From assembly GCF_011386835.1 (NCBI RefSeq), contig NC_088792.1:40662882-40726881 (forward strand): a stretch of DNA of 64,000 nucleotides, written 5' to 3'. Shown here in pieces: positions 45,600 through 58,351 of this stretch; position 1 is the first letter of the stretch, and each line of letters starts with the position of its first letter. The stretch is from Chrysemys picta bellii. Taxonomy: Eukaryota; Chordata; Testudines; Emydidae. The position numbers and the translations under genes are program-made. The notes beneath the pieces are model-generated. The model was not told the origin of the DNA. It did not search any database and saw only the letters and a program-made list of their open reading frames with translations.

Positions 45600-46245
45600 A
45601 ATTGTAACAAATAATCAAATTAAATAAACTTAAAAACAACACTTTTACTGTACCTAAGAAGTTTCATTATAAACTAAATACTTGTAGCCCTATACTATAG
45701 ATGGGAGAACTGAAGCTCAAGAAGTTAAGACCAACATTTTCAGACCTGAGTGTCTGAAGTTCAGCACCTAAATCCCCATACCAAAATTTCAGTTAATGCA
45801 GCCTGATTTTGGTAAGTGCTGATCCCCCACCACTATATAAAAATCAATGGGAGTTGTGACTGCTCAGCAATATGGAAATCAGGTCACAGACATTCAGGTG
45901 TCTCTACGTGGAATAAGTGATTAAATGTATGCAACTTCATTTCAAACATTTTAATTTAAGTAACTTCCAAATAGTCACAAAGTTGATCAAGTTGTAGAGT
46001 TAGGAGTAAAAAGCTGTATTGATTTTTCTTCAAACCCTGCTTCAACCGTTCATTCTCTACTTCTCTCCTCTTGCCTTATGGGATTTGATGTGCATATTCA
46101 TGGCTACAGGACATTTTGTCCCCCTTCTAACATATTTTACAAAAAACAATTTTAGCCTGCTATTTCCCATGTTAAGTCATGGGGTAAAATTCTGGCTCCA
46201 CTGATGTCAGCAGCAAAACCCCCATTGACTTCAATGAAGTCAGGC
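45600..46245. other. Anonymous DNA with old repeat remnants
   Basis: 45690-45780 has a weak MIR-like piece (GGGAGAACTGAAGCTCAAGA); 46183-46250 a palindromic repeat remnant. No gene. Confidence 0.4.
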
Positions 46246-46915
46246 CCGCCCCCTCCCCTCCCCAGTAGATTCCCAGGACAGAAAGAACCATTGTGATCAT
46301 CTAGTCTGACCTCCTGTATAACACAGGCCATAGAACTTCCCCAATATAAATCCTAGAGCAGATCTTTTACAAAAACATCCAATCTTGATTTTAAAATAAC
46401 CAATGATGGAGAATCCACCATGACCTTTCGTACATTGTTCCAATGGTTAATTACACTTACAGTTAAAAATGTGTGCTTTATTTCTGGTCTGAATTTGTCT
46501 AGCTTCAACTTCTAACCATTATGTCATGTTATACCTTTCTCTGCTAGATTGAAGAGACCATTATTAAACATTTGTTCTATATGTAGGTACTTACAGACTA
46601 ATCAAGTCCCCCTTACCTTTCTCTTTGTTAAAAGATTGCACTCCTTGAGTCTGTCACTAAGGCATGTTTTCTAATCCTTTAATCATTTTCTTGCCTCTTC
46701 CCTGAACCCTCTCCAATTTATTAATATCTTTCTTGAACTATGGACCCCAGATCTGGACATAGTATTCCAGAAGTGATCGCACCAGTGCCAAATACAGAGG
46801 TAAAATAACCTCCTTACTCCTGCTCAAGATTCCCCTCTTTATGCATCCAAGGATCTCATTAATCCTTTTGGCTCATGTTCAGCTGATCATCCACCACGAC
46901 TCTCAGATCTTTTTC
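46246..46915 (-). mobile_element. CR1 LINE 3' UTR, about 670 bp
   Basis: The inverse of a turtle CR1 3' UTR: ATTGTGATCATCTAGTCTGA and CCTCCTGTATAACACAGGCC at its 3' end (left), then AATCCACCATGACC, GTTCCAATGGTTAATTAC, GATTGAAGAGACCATTATT, CCCCAGATCTGGACATAGTA and ATTCCAGAAGTGATCGCACC toward its 5' side. The order is collinear with the family. No ORF2 remains. Confidence 0.85.
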
Positions 46916-47264
46916 AGGCCATGTCTACAAGGCACATCACTGGCAGTGGTGTATAGGGTATTTTAACTACAAGCCACAGTGAAAAGCAGGCTGTGCCCGC
47001 ATTGTGGTGTATAGCTACACGCATCAGTGAAAGGCTCAGGCAGGGGAAGGCTGCTGAAAAAGGCTCTGGCAGTGGGGAGCACAGCCTTTCCCCACTGCTG
47101 GAGTCTTTCACTGGGAAACTAACTGCTAACAATAGCACTGTAGATAAGGGAGGCACTGCTTGGGCATGTAGAATACATACCCAAAATGTGGGGGTGGGGG
47201 AAGGCTTCAATGGATGTACTCTACATGCCACTGTAAGGAGTGTGAAGTGTAAATGTACCCTCAG
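46916..47264. mobile_element. hAT-like MITE abutting the CR1 fragment
   Basis: Left end AGGCCATGTCTACAAGGC, right end GTGAAGTGTAAATGTACCCT; the arms contain paired ATAGGGTATTTTAACTAC and GTGGGGAGCACAGCC-type segments. The plus and minus frames inside are both shadow frames. Confidence 0.6.
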
Positions 47265-47510
47265 AGTCACTGTTTCCCACGATAAAGTCCCACATCCTGT
47301 ATGCATGTATACATCTCAGAATGAGAAATGTAGGCCATTTAGCCATACTTACTCTGTATGTGAATGTATCACCACGCTACCCAGTTCTATCTTAAGTTGA
47401 GCTCTGAAGACTTTCAAACATTTGTTACATGAAAAATGGTTCATTCTTGGGGAGTTTAAGAAAAAAATGCCAAAGTTCTCAGTAATATTAACGTACATCA
47501 TTCAGGTTTT
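47265..47510. other. Anonymous DNA
   Basis: No supported feature. Confidence 0.4.
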
Positions 47511-48590
47511 CATATACAGTGAGATCTGTGACCCAAGGACCTCTTGATGCCAAATGGCAGAGGCCACAGGGGTACATAAGGGTTACAGAGATCCCCTGTG
47601 TCTGGCACCTACCTACCAGTCCACCAAAGAATGCCATGTAAGGTCTCTAATGAAAGCCTGTGTCACACTGGTCATCATAATCATTGCAAGAGGTATGTAT
47701 GGAAAATATGTATATATAATAAAAATTATGTTCTCTGGGTCTGCAAGTTAAGACAGGTCACCAAAAAGTGATCCACATATTCCAGGGAGGTAAGAAGAGA
47801 CACTTATCTCACTCTGGCAAATTAAGTGTTGTATGGTTCACAATGGATGCCCATTTACAGTCTGAGCAAAATGTTAATCAATAGATTGCGGAGAAAAAAA
47901 ACTAAAACAGGTGGGGTTATCCTGTTTAGGACTAAGAATGAATTTTTGAAACTATATCAGGGCTGCAGATGAATCCTCAGTTATTCCTTCAGTCTGTGAG
48001 GACAAGCCAACAGCAAAGGTATCTTAGGAGAAGGGATGTAGGCCAACTTGGTTGAAAACACTGAGGAAAGGATTTGAGTAAGCTCACCTGTAAGGAGATA
48101 GGGGAATGCCCTGTTAGTTAAGTTTAGGCTCTAGAAAATGCATTAGGATTTTGTTTTATAGGTAACAATTTGTTTCCAGTATTCTCACTATTACTTGAAT
48201 CTTTGTACTTTAATAATAAACGGATTCTTGTTTTCACTGCATCTAAGTGCTGGGTGTTAAGCAGAGTGGTGATGCTGAGTTGAATCTTGCAAGCTAACAT
48301 GTACTAGTCCTTTGGGAACAGTGAACCTAAGAGTTCTGTGGGCATGCAGTGGAATGGGGCTGAGCACTCCAGAGTGACACTTGGAGAACAGGGGGCGTGG
48401 TGTGTGCCGATCGCTAACCTGTACAGAAAGAGCGAGGCCTGCAAGGCAGCACTTGTGTTGCCAGAGGGTGGTGGTTTCAGGGAGCAGGCACAGTTAGGAC
48501 TTCCTCACGCTATGGGTGGGTGGTGGTGAGATGCTTCACAAGCCTGGGTGCCCGGGGAAGCATCACAAGATCCCACTAGGGTGGGGTATT
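47511..48590 (+). mobile_element. Possible LTR-retroelement remnant
   Basis: GTGAGATCTGTGACCCAAGG at the left, AATAATAAACGGATTCTTGT (48212 on) as a polyadenylation-like signal, and GTGCTGGGTGTTAAGCAGAG after it have the look of an LTR. No matching second LTR or duplication was found. Confidence 0.3.
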
Positions 48591-51019
48591 TTAACATTTA
48601 TAATTTGTAAATTATTGTAGTGCAATTTTTGCATGGAAATAATGCAAATTTAAATTCAAATTGTGACGTTTTACTGTGAAAAACAAACACAAACGAGTAA
48701 TTCTTTTGGGCACATGGCTAAAATTTTAAGAACCCAAAATAAATAAGAATACCACTAGCTCTTATATAGCTGTTCCCACTTTGTAAAATCTACATAAAAT
48801 AAGAGGCGAACTTCAGGGTTTTCATATACACTGACCGCTATGCTAATCTACTCCAAAAATGGACAAGGAGAAAAATCTGGATGGAAGGCCAGTCTGAATT
48901 TTAAGGGATGGAGCAATGCCTACTTCTAATATAGCCTAGGAAAATAGGTTGTCAAGAATGGATTTAATTGAAGGATATGAAATTCTAAGTGATGTTGATA
49001 ATGTCAGCCTTGATTACTAGCCTCACCTACAGAAGATAATTGAAAAAGAAGATGTGAGTTGAGTTGAAAGCAAATTTGAGAGTTGGTATCAAAAAGGTTT
49101 TTTAATGGAATGAAACTTAAATGTCTTAAAAAGGGGCTTTTACACCTGAGAGATTTTTTAAATCTTTGCTATAGAGTTATGGCCACTTACACCATTTATG
49201 GTTTTTTCTTATTTTGTGTGTCCATGTTTGCTAATTACTAAATTGATTAGTATTTCAATAATTTTCCACAGTCCATCTTCTGCAGTGAATTCATGATGCA
49301 GAATTTGTGACAACACACACACACTTATTTGACAATAGATTGTAAACTTAAAATGTAGAGATTACCACAAGAAACACAGGATTATGACATCACTGCAGGA
49401 TCAAGGAGGAAGAAAATCTGGGCAGTGTAAAGAGGTGTCCTTTCACGGCCACCATATTCTATAACCTAAGAAACCAATCACCACTCAAAGTTAGTCTACT
49501 GCATCAGCTGTTAAAGTATCAAGCACAGTGCTGGAGCTCTGCTAATGAGCACAGAGCATTGACCTCATAACTTTGCATGTGCAGGCCTGGATTTTCTTCC
49601 ACAAGATACTACAGGCAGTCCTACAGGTAGAGTGTCCTTATTCAAACAAGCATCTTCAAGCCTTGTGAAAGAAATAAGTAGTCAATTTTGTTCCCCTAAA
49701 AAACATCATTTCTCAAGTTTGCTCCAGTATAAAAGACTGCTAAGAGTTAAAATTTCCAACTTAATCATGAAACACATAGGATCTGGGTAATATAATAAAA
49801 AGAGAGAAGGTCTTATATTTATTCATTCCCAACCATACACTCTGGGAGAAATCCTTTGGGGGCATGGAGGGATCAAGGAAGACCCACAATGCAGTATTGC
49901 TAAATATGTATGCTGGGGTAGCACTTAAATGCCACAAGCGCAGTAACTCCTCATTAAACCATAACATTTGTATGAGAGTGCAGCCAGCCACAAATGCTGC
50001 TACAATTGAGAGACTGTAATAGTGGCTGCAGATCAGCTACATTGCCGCCACATACCTAGGCTATGGTTTAGTGATGGATTCTGTTTCCCTCCAACCAACT
50101 CCCACAAAAGGGGGATCGGAGTTTACCCAAGTTTTGGGAAGAGACCAGGATGTAGCCCTCCATGCACACCCAAAACTCTTCCCAACAGCAACAGTTTTGG
50201 ATGTGCAAGGGATGTGGGATCAGACAAAGTACCTTAAGATTTTTTGCATAAAGATGTATTTGCTTTTCATTTCTCAAATGCAAAATGTGTTTGTGATTTT
50301 ACAACATAGATATTGAGTGTGCACAGGGGGAGGAGAAAGAGAGGAGAGGGTTGGCTGTTAAAGTCAGCATCTTGTCTATCCTCTCCTTGAAATATTTTTT
50401 TCTGCCCAATGACAGTGAAATGATACCTGTTTGAATTTATCCAGCGGGATTATTCAAAGAAAAATATAAGCTATCATAGATGCTATTAAACATAAGCAAC
50501 TATAAAATGTTATTAGAGTATAAACAAACCAAATCATCCTACATATGTGGCAGTCTTTTTTGGCAGACGTAAAATACCTGATTTTAAATCAGACTCCACC
50601 TCAAAAAAGTACTCAAGAGAATATTACATATACACAGGTGAACATTTAAGAAAGCTATAATTATACAATTCTTGTAAACATCTTGATTTGGAAATAAATT
50701 TTAACAATCTTATTAGGAGACATTTTGGTCATTTATAAATTGTCTCTAATAGGAATATTAAGTTTAATTTTACTAATGGATGTATGTTAGTTAACTAATT
50801 GATTATTAAGAGCTATATAGATGCATAGATTAAGAATGGTCTTATAGTTATGATTCTGGACTGGGAAACTTTAAAATGATCATTAATAATAATCATTAAT
50901 ACTATTAGTTTTACTGTTTGAGATAGGTCCCTGGTTCCTATACTCCAGTCACTGATTTCTGATACCGCACATCTTGGAATTTCCATATCATACACTGTAG
51001 GTCATTTTGTTTTCCCCAC
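48591..51019. other. Anonymous AT-rich intergenic DNA
   Basis: No gene supported over about 2.4 kb. Overlapping frames at 49761-50316 show no domain. Confidence 0.4.
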
Positions 51020-51215
51020 GTGTAGGAAGGATAGTCATGTGGACTGGGACTCAGCTGGATTCTATTCTTGGTTCACCACAAAGTGTGTGTGACCTTGGAA
51101 AAACTCACTTAACCTGTCTGCATCTCAATTTGATCCTCAGTTAAATGCAAATAATACATCCCTGCCTCAGAATAGCATTGTGAGGGTAAATTCATAAATG
51201 TTTGAGAGGCTCACT
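51020..51215 (+). mobile_element. MIR (CORE-SINE) element
   Basis: GTGTGACCTTGGAAAAACTC, ACTTAACCTGTCTGCATCTC and CCTGCCTCAGAATAGCATTG, TGTGAGGGTAAATTCATAAA follow the MIR consensus in order on the plus strand. Confidence 0.85.
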
Positions 51216-51792
51216 CACTATGGTGAAGAGCACCAGAGGAAAGCCTATTCATAAAATAAATTAAACAATCCTCAATTATCTTTTTAATAATTACTAATGA
51301 ATCTGGTTTCCTTGGTCACCATTAAAATGCAGTGCTTGAAAACAAGGTTGTGACAATGATACATGTCAGTACTGTTGGGGCAATTTCTTTCTGTGTTACA
51401 GAGCTAAATTTTGCCATGGATGAGTCCATCAGACTTATCTTGAAGTTACTATTTATGACATTTTAACTAGCTACTAAATATGAAAGAAATGTTTTCCATC
51501 TGAAGAGATTTGCAGGCAGGATGGGCTAATAACTATGATTTTCTAGGATAAACTCTTAATCTAAAGGCAGTGTATCTTTTGTTCAAAATGCATTCTTTTA
51601 GGTGTCAGGTTCTCTTATTTAGAACAAAGATTTGGATTCATTTTTTAGACATATGAAGACTAAGGACATCATACTAATATATTTATGCTGTTAAACTTAC
51701 TAACTCTCCAGTAACAAGGCAAGTTGCTGTGGCCTGTAATATTGAACTCCGAGAGGAAATGGTGTCGTGTTATGCCAAAATCCTGAGTTACT
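51216..51792. other. Anonymous intergenic DNA
   Basis: No supported feature. Confidence 0.4.
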
Positions 51793-51800
51793 GCTATAAG

Positions 51801-53294
51801 CAGGGGCGGCTCTAGGCACCAGCAAAGCAAGCACATGCTTGGGGCAGCCCATTTGCAGAGGCGGCAGGGATCCAGCATGGGAGCTGAGAACCAACAGGGG
51901 ACCCTGGGAGCTGTAGTTCCTTGGTTAGCTCCCTGCCTATAGAGCCAGCCCTGGAGCAGGGAAAGAACTACATTTCCCAGCATTCCCTTGGCCACTACCA
52001 ACAGGAAAGGGGGGGAGGAGGAGTGAGGAAGCTGAGATCTCGTGCTGCAGCCTGCAGTGAATGGAGAGCTGCACTGTGAGTAGGGATTCCATGTTTTAAC
52101 ATTCAAAAAATAAGACACTCCACGGGGAGAGAGGGTAGCCCCACCCTGCCACCATCCACTCCCTCCGACTGCCCCCCACAGAAACCCCAACCCATCCAAC
52201 CCCCGTGCTCTCTGTCCCCTGATCACCCGCTCCCGGGACCCCACCCCCTATCTAAGCCCCACTGCTCCTTGTCCCCTGATTGCCCCCTCCTGAGACACCC
52301 CCCACCTGCTTCCCCCCTAGGACCCCACCCCCTACCTGTCCCCTGACAAACCCCTGGGACTCCCATGCCTATCCAACTGCTGCCTATCCCCTGACTGCCC
52401 CCCCGAACCCCTGACCCATCTAACCCCCCCTTCTCCCTGCCCCTGACTGCCCCCCCCAGAACCCCCTACCCCTTCTCCAACCCCCCAGCTCCCTTACCAT
52501 GCCACTCAGACCAGCGTGTCTGGCTTCGTTCAGCGCCAGACACGCTGCTGCATACATGCTGCCATGCTCCCCTGCGGAGCCACCTCCCCCCCCCCTCCCC
52601 CCAAGCACCTGCCTTCCAGATTTGAACACCTCAAAATTCAGGAGTGCTCAAGCTCAGTTTAGGCGGCTGTTACTTCATTTCTCCGAAATCAAATATACTG
52701 ATCCACTGTAACTTGCTGTAGAAAAAGTAGGATAAAATTGAGCAAGAAATGCTTCCCAGTGGTTATTAGGACTGGAATTGCTATTTTCAACAGCCATTGC
52801 CTTTTGTTTGTTGGTTTGTTTAAAAGGAAGACAGTGATATTGCATTGGCAAATTCCCCATAGAAAGAAAGAGTGGAACAAAAGAATAATAAAGGCACCTC
52901 AACTTTTCCTCATTTATGTAGGACAGTCTTATAATATGCATCCAGATATCCTCCAATCACACAAGCTGAAAATTGATCCACTTTACTGCAGTTCTGTAAC
53001 CATATGGGAACCAATCCTGTCGGTGTTCTGTGCACATCCAAAATTCCTGCTGAATGACCCGCCCTGGGAGCGAGTTACCAGTGACCCAGGGCTGCAGCTG
53101 AAGGAGGGTGCAAGGCCGGGGGTGGAGAGCCCAGGGCTAGGGCAGCAAGAGGTGTGTGTCAGAGGCAATTGTGGGGGGGTAAGGGGAGCCCAGGGCTGGG
53201 GCGGCAGGGGGTGCGTCGAGGAGCCCAGGGCTGGGACGGGGGGCAGCCAAAATTTTTTTTGCTTGGGGCAGCAAAAAACCTGGAGCCGGCCCTG
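51801..53294. mobile_element. 1494-bp non-autonomous hAT element with perfect 8-bp duplication
   Basis: Ends CAGGGGCGGCTCTAGGCACC and ACCTGGAGCCGGCCCTG; exact duplication GCTATAAG at 51793-51800 and 53295-53302. The interior has a C-rich plus-strand tract (52130-52490, 52570-52605), an AT-rich middle (52620-53050) and a G-rich right part with GCTTGGGGCAGC repeated near each end. Frames at 51669-52244 and 52738-53468 run through low-complexity sequence or cross element boundaries and are not genes. No hAT transposase motif was found. Confidence 0.95.
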
Positions 53295-53302
53295 GCTATA
53301 AG

Positions 53303-55737
53303 TGGGAGTAGAACTCAAACACCAGCTTACAGGCATGGAATAAGAAGCTGTGCCCTGAACAAAGAAGAAGAAATTAATCAAAATAAGGAAAGTATATGGC
53401 CTCTGGCACTTAAATCATACAGCAGACACTTCCACTTCCACCAAAGCTTGCTTTACAAATCACTATAACAAAATACAAATGAAGAAGATGTCTAACTTTC
53501 TGTAGAATCCTTGGGCAAAATTCACTGTTAATTTTGGCAGTCGTAATGTACGCTGGGGAATTATACAGAGTGTGACTCAGTGCTGAATGTGGTTCTTTAA
53601 ATATCTTGGTGTCAGAGTCCTAAGACAACTTTAAACTCTGAATCAAATCACCAAAAATAAATGTACCTCGTGTCATACACTTAACTGCGCATTTAGTGCT
53701 TGAACCTGCAAGGTGCTGAACACTCTGGACCGGAGCCAGCAAAGCACTGAGTCACATTCTTCAAATGAAGCAAAAAAGTATGAATTGGGGCCATAGTACT
53801 TATCTTGCATAATTCAGCTCTAAGGGTCTAATCTGCCCTTGGGCGAGATTGTGAGGCTCAGTTGAATTTAACTACCATTGGTTTATGCATCATAAATTTA
53901 CTCTGGGCACTTCAAGGAAAGCTGCACAGAACCATCCAAGGTTTATTAAGAACAGACAGGTTGCACCCTGGTTTCCTCACCTGGAGTCAGATACACACAG
54001 GTCTCTAAAATTATCCTGGACAATAGGTGGAAAACAGCTCAGTTTTAGTTATGTTTATATGAATAAAGGTAGAGGTTGGTTGCTGCTCTTTACAGAGCCT
54101 GTGAAATTCTTTGCCCGTGAAATTCCTTCTGTTGTCAAGATTTTTGAAAAGCAGTTGAAATGAATAAAAATTGTTAATATTCTATTGCTAAATGTTTTTT
54201 GACCACTCATTCTCTTCCTTTCAAGAGCTGTGAAAAAACAAAACCATGCATATTAAAATGAAGGGAAAACCAACTCAGCAAGCCATAGTATACTGTAATC
54301 TTTTCAATTAATAATGTCACAGGCAATTGAGCACCGAGAAATTAGAAACTTCAAAATGTGCTTCTCCACATTTCACAAACAAAAAAAGTAGGACATATAA
54401 AGGCTTATTACTTAGAAGTACAGTGAAGCTTGAAGCACATGCATTAAGTTTGAGCAGCAATGGTGAAAATGAGATCTGGTTCCCTCATTATGCAAGATGA
54501 CATCCTTCATCTAAAACCAAATGAGATAATAAAGTAAGAGAGACTAGATATATTTTCTGCATAAAGAACCATATAATCCTTTATCTCATTTGAATAATAG
54601 ATTCATAACATCTTTTTTTTTTAACATCCAACTAAATGATGCAGTGAAATATTAATAAATCTGCATATTTAATAATTCTAATACTACATGCTAAATGATA
54701 TCCATACTGATTGATATACTAGTGGTGTACCAAATAACACTAACATGTTTATTACTTGTGAGGTGGTTGTATCTGAGGATTTTAAAAGGTCCTATGTATT
54801 ATATCTCAATATGGAGATCAGCTCTGCTATGCATTCTGACCCTGTTGCAGCAAAGTATTTAAATACATGGTTAGCTACGTGCACATGCACAGTTCCATTG
54901 AAGGCCTGGCTACTGATGTGCTTGAAGTTAAGTACATGCTAAAGTGTATTTCTGGATCAGGGCTAAAGTGATCAGCACTTTGCAGGCCCATTGTGAACAT
55001 GTAGGCAAAACAGGATGATTTCTAAACTCCTCCTGGAACAAAGGTAATAAACGGTAGTGGGGAAGAATGGGACACATTGGTTACAATGAATAAATTTACA
55101 TCTGAGAGTGTTAATTTTACTAGAAGTGAGATCCAGCCATGCCCTTCTCTCTTCTCCAAATTTCTGCTTGTGTGTCTCTTTCTAAACACATTCACATTTT
55201 ATTATGAATGTCTGGTAAGAAATAAAATGTAAAATGTGAAACTTGATCTGGAAGCAATCAGCCATTAAAGCAGACCAGGATTCTTGTCATTCTCTCTGAA
55301 GGGGATGGGGGGGGGGGGGGAGATTCCAATTTATTTATACAAAAAGAGTATTCAAGAAACCCCACAGAAAAAAAACAGGTCTTCTGTGCTTCTGCTTATG
55401 TATTTAGGAGCTGTATATCCCCCCTCCATCACCATAACATTTGAATGCCTCTCAAACATTAAATGCATTTCTCCTCACAAGTACCCATTAGTTTTATAGA
55501 GATGTCTGGGGGACAGAGAGATCAAGTGATTTGCCCTTGGTTGCACAAGAAGGAAATGGTAGAGCTGAAAATAGAATCCAAATGTCCTGAGTCTGTCCAT
55601 TGTGTTACCCCAAGATCTTTCTTCTTCCATGTGGCTAAAACAAAATAAACTTTATGAAACAGAAGATATGATATACTAAAAATTGGTAATTGGGGCAAAA
55701 GATTGTGACAATTTGGGGATCTGTCTTTGTACCAGGC
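53303..55737. other. Anonymous DNA with old repeat remnants
   Basis: 53690-53770 and 54850-54970 carry the TTTAAGCA/GCTGAAC-type ancient repeat; 55307-55320 is a 14-G run; 55480-55620 is a MIR-like minus-strand fragment (GGACAGAGAGATCAAGTGAT). No gene supported. Confidence 0.4.
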
Positions 55738-56030
55738 TCAGTGTACATTACAAAGTTTTGCCGCCACAGCTCACAGCTAGGAGTGTGAAAACAACCATAT
55801 CCCCCAGCTGACAATAGCTACACCAATAAAAGCCCTTGTAAAGATAAAGTCATACCAACAAAATAGTCCTTTTACCAGTATAGATTATGTCATTTTGGGA
55901 GGTGGTTTGGCGATAATGGCAAAATAACTTGTTTTGTCAGTACACCCTGTGTCTCCACTAGGGGGCTTTGCCAGCATAGCTATACCAGAATAGCGATCAT
56001 GGCAAAACATTTGTGATGTAAATAAGCCCC
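55738..56030. mobile_element. Degenerate MITE with CCACTAGGGG interior
   Basis: Right end GATGTAAATAAGCCCC is a decayed GTAGACAAGCCCC terminus. Interior CACCCTGTGTCTCCACTAGG, GGGCTTTGCCAGCATAGCTA and CAATAGCTACACCAATAAAA are inward-facing partners. Left end weak. Confidence 0.5.
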
Positions 56031-56398
56031 AACTTATCAATTCTAGTTTGATTTTTATGAACTGTGTCCTTATGTCTTTTGACTGTCTTGGAGCGTGTTC
56101 TGCCTCGTGCTCCTTGTGCTAAGTAGACAGCCTGTGTATCCATGAATAGGCTGACTGTTGAAGACTATCAGCTCCAGAATAGATCTTACCTGGGGAGAAC
56201 AAAAAAGTAACTGCAGTTTTCTCCAACTTTTTTGTTGGGGAGGGAGAGGGCAAGGGGAAATAGGCAGCACTAGGGTTTGAAGGAATGGAATTTCACAAGA
56301 AGCAGGACAAAGAAAGCAGGTGTTAGTGCCATAATTTAAAACTCGGGTTATTTTTACACAGCAGCTGTGAGGCACAATTCCAGCTTGGTTAGACACAC
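56031..56398. other. Anonymous intergenic DNA
   Basis: The minus frame at 56070-56396 has no recognisable domain. Confidence 0.4.
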
Positions 56399-56487
56399 GT
56401 GTTAACTCTGCTTGAGCTAGTGTGCTAAAAATAGCAACATGGCCATGGCAGCTGTAGCTCTGGTTAGCAGTCCAAGTACTATATCGT
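56399..56487. mobile_element. Fragment of the 11461-11750 MITE family
   Basis: GTTAACTCTGCTTGAGCTAG, GTGCTAAAAATAGCAACATG and GCAGTCCAAGTAC match the left half of that family. Confidence 0.6.
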
Positions 56488-56639
56488 CTGACTGCCTACG
56501 AACATACTGAGGCAACTAGCAAGCAACACTGTGGGCAAGCAGAGATAGGATAATCAAAACCAGGTCTTCAACTATGGCTTTTTATTTCAAAAGGGCTGAC
56601 TTTGGGAAAATAAGGGAATTAGTGTTATAGACCAAGCCA

Positions 56640-57050
56640 TGAGCGGTCAGGTCTAGTGCTTGAAGCAGAAGCCAGGAAGGAAACATTCAATCCAAAGATC
56701 AGGGCCAGAGTTAGAAACCAGTAGCCATGCTAAGAGTCAGAACCAGAAACTAATAGCCAAGCCAAAAGTCGAAGCCAGGATTGGAAACTAGTAGTCAAGA
56801 GCCAAAGCCAGAGTCAAAAACCAGGGTCAGACCTGTAAAGAAGTCAGGAAGAAATAAGGTAAGGTAGCAAGGACTGAGCAGGTGCGAGACTGGGAAATAA
56901 AGCCGAAATCGGACTAAAGCAAGGCAAGGAGGAGCAGGCCCAGGGAGAATCGGAGCTGCATGCATGAATGCATTGAGCAGCCAAAGAGCTGCTGCCTCTC
57001 CTGTCGAGTCAGGTGGCGTAGTCAATCAATTAGCCTGCTGCAGGGGAACT
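56640..57050. repeat. Degenerate GTCAGAACCAGAAAC-type repeat, copy 2
   Basis: At least eight irregular units of AGAGTCAGAACCAGAAACTA type, then GGAGCAGGCCCAGGGAGAAT and GCATTGAGCAGCCAAAGAGC. Shares order and wording with 34490-34680. A dispersed retroelement leader is the likeliest source. Confidence 0.6.
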
Positions 57051-58320
57051 GTCCTTATGAGGTTGCCAGGAGAGAAGTGGATTGAAGAGCTAAAGAACTT
57101 AAATGTAGAGGAAGTTTGGAATTTCTTCAAGTCACATTTAAAAAAAAAAAAAAAAAACACACACTACCAAAATTTGCAACCAAAGAAAAGAAAAGAAAAA
57201 CCACCCTGTGGACAAAGGGTCTATACCAAAGTGGATAATTAGGAGTAAGCAGAGAGCCTAAAGGGAATGGAAAAAGGATCAGTCAAAAAAAGCTACATCT
57301 TGGAAGCTAGAAAACAAAGGGATAAACTGAGAAATGCTAAAAGTCAAATTGAATTAGATCTTTTCGAGGAACTTAAAAGAAGAGGGTTTTTTTTTTTTTA
57401 GTTATATAAATAAAAAAAATGAATAAGATACAGAAGGTCAGATTAGATGATCTAGAGGTCTCTTCATGCCTTAAACTGTATGACATGTATGTATACCCAA
57501 GCTAGGCATCACCATTCCCAACTGTTGTATAGCCATATCCTCAGAGGACCCATAGAGATGAGGGAAACCAGGTTGAGGAAGCAGAGGGTCAACTTCTTGT
57601 TCTAGAGGAGAAGCCATGAGGCGAGAGGTGCAGGTGAGAGGACACGTATTCCTGGAAAGATACTGACCCAGATCCTGAAGAAACACTCCATAATGGTGAG
57701 GAAAACTGAGGGAGGGATGACCAACAGTTTTGTCTGGATTTGTGTATTTTTTGTGCTATCCAAAGTAAAGATTGATTATAGAGTAAAGTCTCTGTTTTGT
57801 GGGTGTGTCAATTATCACATTTCCTTGGAGAGGTAAACTGTATCCTAGAGGTCCCATGAGGATGTGCTTAAGCAACTGGGATATCTGTGGGGTATCAGCA
57901 CTGGTTCTAGAGGCCTAAGACGTCTGGATCATGAGGTCCTCTATGAAGGTGTAACAGACTGTGTCCAGGAAGTATACTGGATAGGCCAAAAGGAAAAAGA
58001 TAAAGCTGGAGCCTACCCAGACTAACTGAAATTTAAAAGCACATGAATCAGCATAGTGAGACCCAAACACAGCACCCTGGAGAGCATTCAACCGAGGGCG
58101 TTTTATGGGGGCTGTGATGTAGACTAAGTTTATAACTCCACATATTAGTTAGATAACATAAGATGAGATCACCACTAAAACTAGGTTTTCCTGAGAGTGA
58201 GTGGCCAGACCAGTTCCCCAGAGACAAAAGGCAAGCTGATGCCTCAGCCGGGTGTAAACAAGGCTGATGGACCATAACCTTCCAAGTTACCATTCTTTGG
58301 CAAGAAAAGGGGCAGGGACC

Positions 58321-58351
<31 letters not shown>

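Noticed and set aside
47511..48590. LTR-like stretch considered as a complete endogenous retrovirus
   Set aside because: No gag, pol or env motif and no second LTR; kept only as a low-confidence remnant.
51669..52244. 191-codon minus frame
   Set aside because: Crosses the left boundary and duplication of the hAT element at 51801, so it cannot be an ancestral gene.
52738..53301. 187-codon plus frame
   Set aside because: Inside the same hAT element and runs off its end; no hAT transposase or other domain.
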